From: NZQO01 sp964639255
Lineage (GTDB): Bacteria; Bacteroidota; Bacteroidia; Flavobacteriales; Flavobacteriaceae
Direction: 5' to 3'
DNA length: 9,505 nt
NCBI GenBank assembly: GCA_964639255.1
Contig: CAZXDP010000077.1
Coordinates: forward strand, 1 to 9,505
Shown: piece by piece, positions 1 through 4,644 of the stretch
Position numbering within the stretch: position 1 is the first letter of the stretch
Layout of the letters: every line of letters begins with the position of its first letter
The notes under the pieces: generated by a model
Told to the model about the DNA's origin: nothing
The model's database searches: none
Seen by the model: only the letters and a program-made list of their open reading frames with translations
Translations under genes and position numbers: made by a program

Positions 1-37
1 AAGCTGAATGTCGCCGGTTCGAACCCGGTCTCCCGCT
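1..37 (+). tRNA. tRNA-Gly, 3' portion (cut by window edge)
   Basis: The window opens just after where the anticodon would be. Bases 3-7 (GCTGA) are the 3' half of the anticodon stem and 8-12 the variable loop. Bases 13-17 and 25-29 pair as the T stem around the loop TTCGAAC (18-24). Bases 30-36 (CTCCCGC) are the 3' acceptor strand, followed by discriminator T37. The acceptor strand implies a 5' GCGGGAG, which with discriminator U is typical of bacterial tRNA-Gly. A Gly-Thr-tuf order is also known from E. coli (glyT-thrT-tufB). CCA is not encoded, so it must be added by the CCA-adding enzyme. The anticodon lies outside the window; UCC is a guess from the loop-closing AA and GCTGA. Confidence 0.87.
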
Positions 38-48
38 CAACAAAGGTG

Positions 49-73
49 TCGGTACACTGCGCCCAGGTGCCGA
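49..73 (+). other. small hairpin in the tRNA-Gly/tRNA-Thr spacer
   Basis: TCGGTAC (49-55) pairs with GTGCCGA (67-73) over 7 bp. CTG (57-59) can stack on with CAG (64-66) across a bulged A56, leaving a 4-base loop. An A-run at 85-91 follows, directly before tRNA-Thr. There is no U-tract, so it is not an intrinsic terminator on this strand. It may be a processing structure between two co-transcribed tRNAs, or simply chance. Confidence 0.35.
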
Positions 74-91
74 AATCTCGAACCAAAAAAA

Positions 92-163
92 GCCGGTGTA
101 GCTCAGGGGTAGAGCGTTTCCTTGGTAAGGAAGAGGTCAGGGGTTCAATTCCCCTCATTGGCT
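92..163 (+). tRNA. tRNA-Thr (anticodon GGT)
   Basis: This is a complete cloverleaf of 72 nt. The acceptor arms GCCGGTG (92-98) and CATTGGC (156-162) pair with two G-T wobbles. The D stem is GCTC/GAGC. The anticodon stem TTTCC/GGAAG holds the loop TTGGTAA, with anticodon GGT at 124-126, which reads ACC and ACU threonine codons. The T stem AGGGG/CCCCT closes the loop TTCAATT. The discriminator is T163 and CCA is not encoded. It is the last tRNA before tuf, 53 bases upstream of its start codon, and is probably cut from a tRNA-tuf precursor transcript as in the E. coli tufB operon (inference). Confidence 0.96.
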
Positions 164-216
164 CAACGTTAGTAACTATTGAACACTAATATATAACTAA
201 GATAAATTAACACAAG

Positions 217-1404
217 ATGGCAAAAGAAAAATACGATCGGTCGAAGCCTCACTTAAACGTAGGTACAATTGGACACGTAGATCACGGTAAAACAACTTTA
301 ACAGCTGCTATTACTAAAGTATTGGCAGATGCTGGATATTCAGAAGCTCGCTCATTTGATCAAATCGACAACGCTCCTGAGGAAAAAGAAAGAGGTATTA
401 CAATTAACTCTTCGCACGTAGAGTACCAAACTGCAAACCGTCACTACGCTCACGTTGACTGTCCTGGTCACGCGGATTACGTAAAGAACATGGTAACAGG
501 TGCTGCCCAGATGGACGGTGCCATTCTTGTAGTTGCTGCTACCGATGGTCCTATGCCACAAACTCGTGAGCACATCCTTTTGGGGCGTCAGGTAGGAATT
601 CCTCGTATCGTTGTTTTCATGAACAAAGTAGACATGGTGGACGACGAAGAGCTTTTGGAGCTTGTTGAAATGGAAATCCGTGACCTATTGAACTTCTATG
701 AGTATGATGGTGACAATGGTCCCGTAATCGCTGGTTCTGCGCTAGGTGCTTTGAACGGTGAGCAAAAGTGGGTTGATACTGTGCTTCAGCTTATGGAGGC
801 AGTAGATACTTGGATTGAAGAGCCTGTTCGTGATATGGACAAGCCATTCCTTATGCCTATCGAAGATGTATTCTCTATTACTGGTCGTGGTACTGTTGCT
901 ACAGGACGTATCGAAACAGGTGTTGCTAACACTGGTGACCCAGTAGAGATTATTGGTATGGGGGCTGAAAAATTAACCTCTACTATTACTGGTATCGAGA
1001 TGTTCCGTCAAATCCTTGATCGTGGTGAAGCTGGTGACAACGCTGGTATCCTACTACGAGGTATTGAAAAGAGCCAGATTTCACGTGGTATGGTTATCAC
1101 CAAGCCAGGTTCTGTAACGCCTCACAAAAAATTCAAGGCAGAGGTGTATATCTTGAAAAAAGAAGAAGGTGGACGCCACACCCCATTCCACAACAACTAC
1201 CGTCCACAGTTTTACGTACGTACAACAGACGTAACTGGGAACATCAACCTTCCTGATGGTGTTGAAATGGTAATGCCAGGTGACAACCTTACCATTACTG
1301 TTGACCTTATCCAGCCCATCGCATTGAACGTGGGTCTACGCTTCGCCATCCGCGAAGGAGGTAGAACTGTAGGTGCAGGTCAGGTAACTGAGATTTTAGA
1401 CTAA
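217..1404 (+). CDS. tuf: elongation factor Tu
   Basis: EF-Tu is the cytoplasmic GTPase that carries aminoacyl-tRNA to the ribosomal A site. The 395-residue length is normal for bacteria. Domain I has the P-loop GHVDHGKT (19-26), switch I RGITI (59-63), DCPGH (81-85) with the catalytic histidine H85, the guanine-specificity motif NKVD (136-139), and SAL (174-176). The beta-barrel domains II and III follow from about residue 210, ending in GAGQVTEILD. The ATG gives the family N-terminus MAKEK, and the leader before it (AATTAACACAAG) is A-rich with no Shine-Dalgarno, as is usual in Bacteroidota. No promoter is obvious between tRNA-Thr and the ATG, so transcription probably enters from the tRNA cluster. 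All GTPase motifs are intact. Identity is certain; whether a second tuf exists elsewhere in the genome cannot be seen. Confidence 0.99.
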   Translation: MAKEKYDRSKPHLNVGTIGHVDHGKTTLTAAITKVLADAGYSEARSFDQIDNAPEEKERGITINSSHVEYQTANRHYAHVDCPGHADYVKNMVTGAAQMDGAILVVAATDGPMPQTREHILLGRQVGIPRIVVFMNKVDMVDDEELLELVEMEIRDLLNFYEYDGDNGPVIAGSALGALNGEQKWVDTVLQLMEAVDTWIEEPVRDMDKPFLMPIEDVFSITGRGTVATGRIETGVANTGDPVEIIGMGAEKLTSTITGIEMFRQILDRGEAGDNAGILLRGIEKSQISRGMVITKPGSVTPHKKFKAEVYILKKEEGGRHTPFHNNYRPQFYVRTTDVTGNINLPDGVEMVMPGDNLTITVDLIQPIALNVGLRFAIREGGRTVGAGQVTEILD

Positions 1405-1420
1405 TTACAAGTTCTAAATA

Positions 1421-1464
1421 AAAAGGAAAGGTGTTCCGTTTTGCGGAACGCCTTGCCTTTTATT
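1421..1464 (+). terminator. long hairpin after tuf, terminator-like
   Basis: Bases 1421-1438 pair with 1444-1461 around the loop TTTTG. The stem is 18 bp with one A-G mismatch (1427/1455) and one T-G wobble (1432/1450). The inner GTTCCG/CGGAAC is perfect. The 3' side runs into TTTTATT (1458-1464) and the 5' side starts with an A-run, so it resembles an intrinsic terminator usable in either direction. It begins 16 bases after the tuf stop and ends right at tRNA-Trp, leaving no room for a promoter between them. Partial termination, or 3'-end protection and processing of tuf mRNA, fits better than a full stop. Confidence 0.7.
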
Positions 1465-1537
1465 ACGGGTTTAGCTCAGTTGGTAGAGCACTGGTCTCCA
1501 AAACCAGGTGTCGGGAGTTCGAGTCTCTCAACCCGTG
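1465..1537 (+). tRNA. tRNA-Trp (anticodon CCA)
   Basis: This is a complete 73-nt cloverleaf. The acceptor arms ACGGGTT (1465-1471) and AACCCGT (1530-1536) pair perfectly. The D stem is GCTC/GAGC. The anticodon stem CTGGT/ACCAG holds the loop CTCCAAA, with anticodon CCA at 1498-1500, which decodes UGG. The T stem GGGAG/CTCTC contains one G-T wobble and closes TTCGAGT. Discriminator G1537 is the expected Trp identity base. The 3' CCA is not encoded. It lies 20 bases upstream of secE. Placement between tuf and secE is common in Bacteroidota but absent from the E. coli version of this locus. Confidence 0.97.
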
Positions 1538-1557
1538 CGAATTAACACCAAGAGACA

Positions 1558-1746
1558 ATGGTTAATTACGTAAAAGAATCGTACAGCGAACTAAAGAACC
1601 ACGTTACGTGGCCAACCTGGGCAGAAGCACAGCGGCTTACCGTTATCGTTGCAGTGTTCTCCATCATTCTGGCCTTGGCCGTTTGGGGCGTAGACACCGT
1701 GTTCAGCAAAGTGATAAGTCTGTATTTTGAATGGATCAAGTCGTAA
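1558..1746 (+). CDS. secE: preprotein translocase subunit SecE
   Basis: SecE clamps SecY in the SecYEG inner-membrane protein-conducting channel. This is the short, 62-residue single-span form found in most bacteria, unlike the three-span enterobacterial protein. An amphipathic cytoplasmic helix (about 4-16) leads to the conserved WPTWAE motif (18-23). One hydrophobic membrane segment follows at about 27-48 (VIVAVFSIILALAVWGV), then a short tail. The ATG sits after an A-rich leader without Shine-Dalgarno, 20 bases from tRNA-Trp. The stop lies two bases before the preferred nusG start, so translation of the two is probably coupled. The secE-nusG pairing is near-universal in bacteria and supports the call. 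Confidence 0.97.
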   Translation: MVNYVKESYSELKNHVTWPTWAEAQRLTVIVAVFSIILALAVWGVDTVFSKVISLYFEWIKS

Positions 1747-1748
1747 CT

Positions 1749-2303
1749 ATGACTGAAACAAAGAGTGCAAAAAAGTGGTATGTTGTCCGTTCGGTAAGTG
1801 GACAGGAAAACAAGATTAAGGAGTATATCGAAACCGAGATAGCCCGCTTAAATCTTGAGGACTATATTGAACAGGTCCTTGTTCCTACCGAAAAGGTCAT
1901 CCAGATTCGCAACGGGAAGAAAGTGAACAAAGAACGCGTTTATTTTCCCGGGTACATCATGATACAGGCGAGCTTGGCCGGGGAGATACCGCACATTATT
2001 AAATCAATCAATGGGGTTATTGGCTTCTTGGGCGAGACCAAGGGTGGAGACCCTGTGCCGCTTCGCCAAAGCGAGGTGAACAGAATGCTAGGGAAGGTAG
2101 ACGAACTTTCGGTAGAAGACGAGAGCGTAAACATTCCTTTCGTTATTGGAGAAACCGTAAAGGTTATCGATGGGCCGTTCAACGGTTTCAATGGTACGGT
2201 TGAGAAAATCAACGAAGAAAAGCGAAAGCTCGAGGTAATGGTGAAGATCTTCGGAAGAAAGACCCCGCTGGAGCTAAGCTATATGCAAGTAGAGAAAATA
2301 TAA
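1749..2303 (+). CDS. nusG: transcription termination/antitermination factor NusG
   Basis: NusG binds the clamp of RNA polymerase, suppresses pausing, and links polymerase to Rho or to the leading ribosome through S10. From ATG 1749 the protein is 184 residues. The NGN domain starts at KWYVVRSVSGQE (9-20) and includes VYFPGYI (64-70). The C-terminal KOW domain has the signature around VIGETVKVIDGPFNGFNGTV (132-151) and ends in VEKI. An in-frame ATG at 1731 would add six residues (MDQVVT) and overlap the end of secE by 16 bases. I prefer 1749 because relatives start a few residues before KWYVVR and it avoids the overlap. The start choice is an inference; the family is certain. It is not RfaH-like, given its position and full NusG motifs. 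Confidence 0.96.
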   Translation: MTETKSAKKWYVVRSVSGQENKIKEYIETEIARLNLEDYIEQVLVPTEKVIQIRNGKKVNKERVYFPGYIMIQASLAGEIPHIIKSINGVIGFLGETKGGDPVPLRQSEVNRMLGKVDELSVEDESVNIPFVIGETVKVIDGPFNGFNGTVEKINEEKRKLEVMVKIFGRKTPLELSYMQVEKI

Positions 2304-2330
2304 TTGTTACACGCTATATAAATAGGTTTT
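2304..2330 (+). promoter_or_regulatory. weak candidate Bacteroidota-type promoter before rplK
   Basis: TTG at 2304-2306 and TAGGTTTT at 2323-2330 resemble the Bacteroidota -33 TTG and -7 TAnnTTTG elements. The -7 element has one mismatch and the spacing is 16 bases, just below the usual range. It would start a transcript about 40 bases before rplK, giving the ribosomal protein genes independent expression from secE-nusG. The 72-base gap is AT-rich, so a chance match is quite possible. Confidence 0.25.
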
Positions 2331-2375
2331 TTCTAAGGCTTCCACATCAGAAAAAATCGCAGTAAAATTTAAACA

Positions 2376-2813
2376 ATGGCAAAAGAAGTAGATAAAGTAG
2401 TTAAGTTGCAAGTTCGTGGTGGCGCGGCAAACCCGTCGCCTCCAGTAGGACCCGCCTTAGGTGCTGCCGGTGTGAACATTATGGAGTTCTGTAAGCAGTT
2501 TAATGCTAGAACTCAAGACAAGCAGGGCAAGGTTTTGCCGGTTGCGATTACGGTGTACAAAGACAAGTCGTTCGACTTCGTTATCAAGACACCCCCCGCT
2601 GCCGTACAAATTCTTGAGGCTGCTAAAGTTAAAAAAGGCTCTGGAGAGCCACACGCCAGAAAGGTAGCCACTATCTCGTGGGATCAAGTTCGTGCAATTG
2701 CAGAAGACAAAATGCCCGATTTAAATGCATTTACCGTAGAGTCTGCCATGAAAATGGTAGCGGGTACTGCTCGATCAATGGGAGTGAAAATAAAAGGAGC
2801 TGCTCCTTTTTAA
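2376..2813 (+). CDS. rplK: 50S ribosomal protein L11
   Basis: L11 binds the GTPase-associated region of 23S rRNA (helices 43/44) at the base of the L7/L12 stalk and, in other bacteria, is needed for RelA activation. The 145-residue length is normal. The N-terminal domain carries the proline-rich segment PSPPVGPALGAAGVNI (20-35), the thiostrepton-site region, and a second conserved patch KTPP (71-74). The C-terminal rRNA-binding domain ends with GTARSMGVKIKG (130-141) plus a short AAPF tail. It begins a tight r-protein group, with rplA only 21 bases after its stop. The leader is A-rich (AAATTTAAACA) with no Shine-Dalgarno. No obvious L1-binding mimic was found upstream by eye. Confidence 0.98.
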   Translation: MAKEVDKVVKLQVRGGAANPSPPVGPALGAAGVNIMEFCKQFNARTQDKQGKVLPVAITVYKDKSFDFVIKTPPAAVQILEAAKVKKGSGEPHARKVATISWDQVRAIAEDKMPDLNAFTVESAMKMVAGTARSMGVKIKGAAPF

Positions 2814-2834
2814 TCAAGAAAAAGAATCTATAAA

Positions 2835-3530
2835 ATGGCAAGATTAACAAAAAAGCAGAAAGAAGCGATGCTTAAGGTAGAGGACAAAGCCTACACCGTG
2901 GCAGAAGCTTCCGCTTTAATAAAAGAGATCACCAACGTAAATTTCGATGCCTCTGTAGACCTAGCGGTACGCCTCAACGTAGATCCACGTAAGGCAAACC
3001 AAATGGTGCGCGGTGTCGTTACCCTGCCCCACGGTACGGGTAAAGATGTAAAGGTGCTGGCCTTGGTAACCCCCGACAAGGAAGCGGAAGCCAAAGAAGC
3101 CGGTGCAGATTACGTTGGTCTGGACGAGTACCTCGATAAGATTAAAGGAGGTTGGACAGATGTTGACGTTATTGTAACCATGCCCAGCGTTATGGGTAAG
3201 CTAGGACCCCTTGGCCGTATATTGGGCCCACGAGGTCTTATGCCAAACCCTAAGACTGGTACCGTTACTATGGACGTTGCTAAAGCAGTTTCTGATGTAA
3301 AGGCCGGTAAGATCGACTTTAAGGTAGACAAGACCGGTATCGTACACGCCGCGATTGGGAAGGCATCTTTCGATGCGGAGAAAATCGCAGGAAACGCAAG
3401 AGAATTATTAACGACACTTGTAAAATTGAAGCCACAGGCCGCTAAGGGTGTATACATCCAGAGCATCTATATGTCTAGTACCATGAGTCCTAGCGTAGAG
3501 ATCGACACCAAGCGTTTCACCGAGCAGTAA
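2835..3530 (+). CDS. rplA: 50S ribosomal protein L1
   Basis: L1 forms the mobile stalk at the E site that helps release deacylated tRNA, and in many bacteria it represses its own rplK-rplA mRNA. The protein has 231 residues, the normal length. The family signature GRILGPRGLMPNP lies at 127-139 within the central domain II, and the C-terminal half returns to rRNA-binding domain I. The late STM motif (215-217) continues as STMSPSVEID, where many bacteria have STMGPGV. This looks like a lineage variant, not damage. It follows rplK by 21 bases and precedes rplJ by 11, pointing to one transcript. Confidence 0.98.
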   Translation: MARLTKKQKEAMLKVEDKAYTVAEASALIKEITNVNFDASVDLAVRLNVDPRKANQMVRGVVTLPHGTGKDVKVLALVTPDKEAEAKEAGADYVGLDEYLDKIKGGWTDVDVIVTMPSVMGKLGPLGRILGPRGLMPNPKTGTVTMDVAKAVSDVKAGKIDFKVDKTGIVHAAIGKASFDAEKIAGNARELLTTLVKLKPQAAKGVYIQSIYMSSTMSPSVEIDTKRFTEQ

Positions 3531-3541
3531 AATTAGCACTT

Positions 3542-4063
3542 ATGACAAGAGAAGAAAAATCACAAGTAATAGAGAATTTGACTGCACAGTTGTCTGAGAG
3601 CACCATCATTTATTTGGCGGATATCTCTGGGCTCGATGCAGATGCGACCTCGAGGTTGCGCCGCGCTTGTTTCAAGGCCGGTGTAAGCTTGAATGTTGTG
3701 AAGAACACCCTGCTTCAGAAAGCTATGGAGAGCACCGATAAGGATTTTGGCAAATTGCCAGAGATCCTTAAGGGAAACACCTCGCTTATGGTTTCTGAAA
3801 CTGGCAACGCACCTGCTAAGGTAATCAAGGAATTCAGAAAAAAATCTGATAAGCCCTTGCTTAAAGGAGCGTTCATTGAAGAGGCTATCTTCATTGGCGA
3901 CGAGCAACTGGACAAGTTAGTTGAAATCAAATCGAAGGAAGAAGTTATTGGAGACATCATCGGATTGCTTCAATCTCCTGCCAAAAACGTTATTTCAGCG
4001 CTTAAATCTGGTGGCAATACCATCGCAGGTCTCGTTAAAACCCTTTCTGAAAGAGAAGGATAA
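3542..4063 (+). CDS. rplJ: 50S ribosomal protein L10
   Basis: L10 anchors the stalk: its N-terminal domain binds 23S rRNA next to L11 and its C-terminal helix holds L7/L12 dimers. The length of 173 residues is typical. The N-terminus (TREEKSQVIENLTAQL) and the rRNA-binding KNTLL (54-58) within SLNVVKNTLL identify the family. A C-terminal helical stretch (about 130-173) supplies the L7/L12 docking sites. Only 11 bases separate it from rplA, so the long L10 leader that mediates L10-L7/L12 autoregulation in E. coli is missing at the usual place. The start is set by the family N-terminus and the short gap. Confidence 0.98.
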   Translation: MTREEKSQVIENLTAQLSESTIIYLADISGLDADATSRLRRACFKAGVSLNVVKNTLLQKAMESTDKDFGKLPEILKGNTSLMVSETGNAPAKVIKEFRKKSDKPLLKGAFIEEAIFIGDEQLDKLVEIKSKEEVIGDIIGLLQSPAKNVISALKSGGNTIAGLVKTLSEREG

Positions 4064-4120
4064 ACATTTAGCACTAATTAATTTACATACATTAAACATT
4101 TATTTTTAAAACGATAGAAA

Positions 4121-4498
4121 ATGGCAGATTTAAAAGATTTCGCAGAACAATTGGTTAACTTAACTGTAAAAGAAGTTAATGAGCTAGCCGAAATATTAAA
4201 AGAAGAGTACGGTATCGAGCCTGCTGCTGCAGCTGTTGCTGTTGCCGGTGGTGCTGCTGCTGGAGGTGGCGAAGCCGCTGAAGAGCAAACCGAATTCGAC
4301 GTAATCCTTAAAGCCGCTGGAGGTTCTAAACTTGCAGTAGTGAAGTTGGTAAAAGAACTTACCGGTGCTGGTCTTAAAGAAGCTAAGGAATTAGTGGACA
4401 ACGCTCCATCTCCAATCAAAGAAGGTGTAGCCAAAGACGAAGCTGAAGCAGTAAAAGCTCAGTTAGAAGAAGCAGGGGCTGAGGTTGAGCTTAAGTAA
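4121..4498 (+). CDS. rplL: 50S ribosomal protein L7/L12
   Basis: L7/L12 is the multicopy stalk protein that recruits and activates translational GTPases such as EF-Tu and EF-G. The 125 residues divide into an N-terminal dimerisation domain (about 1-33, DLKDFAEQLVNLTVKEVNELAEILKE region), a flexible Ala/Gly-rich hinge (about 34-56) and the C-terminal factor-binding domain from EFDVILKAAG, including KLVKELTGAGLKEAKELVD. It follows rplJ after a 57-base AT-rich gap, longer than the other r-protein gaps here. The A-rich stretch before the ATG (TTTTTAAAACGATAGAAA) may favour strong initiation, fitting the several copies per ribosome. A 6-7 bp inverted repeat spans its stop codon. Identity is certain. 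Confidence 0.99.
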   Translation: MADLKDFAEQLVNLTVKEVNELAEILKEEYGIEPAAAAVAVAGGAAAGGGEAAEEQTEFDVILKAAGGSKLAVVKLVKELTGAGLKEAKELVDNAPSPIKEGVAKDEAEAVKAQLEEAGAEVELK

Positions 4499-4502
4499 GC
4501 TC
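4487..4502 (+). repeat. inverted repeat across the rplL stop codon
   Basis: GAGCTTA (4487-4493) is the exact reverse complement of TAAGCTC (4496-4502), with the TAA stop (4496-4498) in the 3' arm. As RNA it would form at least 6 bp closed by the tetraloop AAGT. It is the first of several structures crowded between rplL and rpoB. No U-tract follows, so it is not a terminator on its own. Confidence 0.45.
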
Positions 4503-4521
4503 GCTGAATTACAAACCTTAA

Positions 4522-4568
4522 GGTTTAGGCCGTCCGCCCCGAATCGTCGGGGCGAACAGGCCTAAACC
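4522..4568 (+). promoter_or_regulatory. rplL-rpoB intercistronic two-part hairpin (possible attenuator or processing site)
   Basis: The outer arms GGTTTAGGCC (4522-4531) and GGCCTAAACC (4559-4568) pair perfectly over 10 bp. Inside, CGCCCCGA (4535-4542) and TCGGGGCG (4547-4554) pair perfectly over 8 bp around the loop ATCG. A small internal loop separates the two stems. A competing hairpin, AAACC-TTAA-GGTTT (4513-4526), would use the start of the outer 5' arm. Only ATTTTG follows, a weak U-run. The rplL-rpoB junction of E. coli carries an attenuator and an RNase III site, so an analogous role is plausible here but is inferred from position and structure. Confidence 0.65.
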
Positions 4569-4572
4569 ATTT

Positions 4573-4610
4573 TGCGTATATAAAGGTTACACATTTTTTG
4601 AGTGTACGCA
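4573..4610 (+). other. second imperfect hairpin upstream of rpoB
   Basis: TGCGT(A) at 4573-4578 pairs with (T)ACGCA at 4605-4610, and ACAC (4589-4592) pairs with GTGT (4602-4605) inside it. The loop contains TTTTTT (4594-4599). An 11-base bulge on the 5' side makes it much weaker than the hairpin just upstream. It ends 34 bases before the rpoB ATG and might affect translation of rpoB, but that is only an inference. Confidence 0.35.
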
Positions 4611-4644
4611 GTCGTAGTTATTTTAATTAAAATTCCGTCCATAG

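Noticed and set aside
3533..4075. The octamer TTAGCACT occurs just before rplJ (3533-3540) and just after rplJ (4068-4075).
   Set aside because: Two copies of 8 bases in AT-rich gaps are not convincing, no third copy was seen before other genes, and there is no dyad or spacing to suggest a binding site.
4101..4108. TATTTTTA before rplL resembles the Bacteroidota -7 promoter element TAnnTTTG.
   Set aside because: No TTG lies at a suitable distance upstream, and the implied start would leave almost no leader before the ATG at 4121. It fits random AT-rich sequence.
3921..4109. A + strand open frame of 62 codons overlapping the end of rplJ and entering the rplJ-rplL gap.
   Set aside because: It is out of frame with rplJ, shows no recognisable motif, and most of it is a shadow of conserved rplJ sequence.
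4078..4434. A - strand frame opposite rplL rich in Ser, Ala and Pro.
   Set aside because: The composition is the mirror of the Ala/Gly/Glu-rich L7/L12 hinge; there is no independent evidence for a gene.
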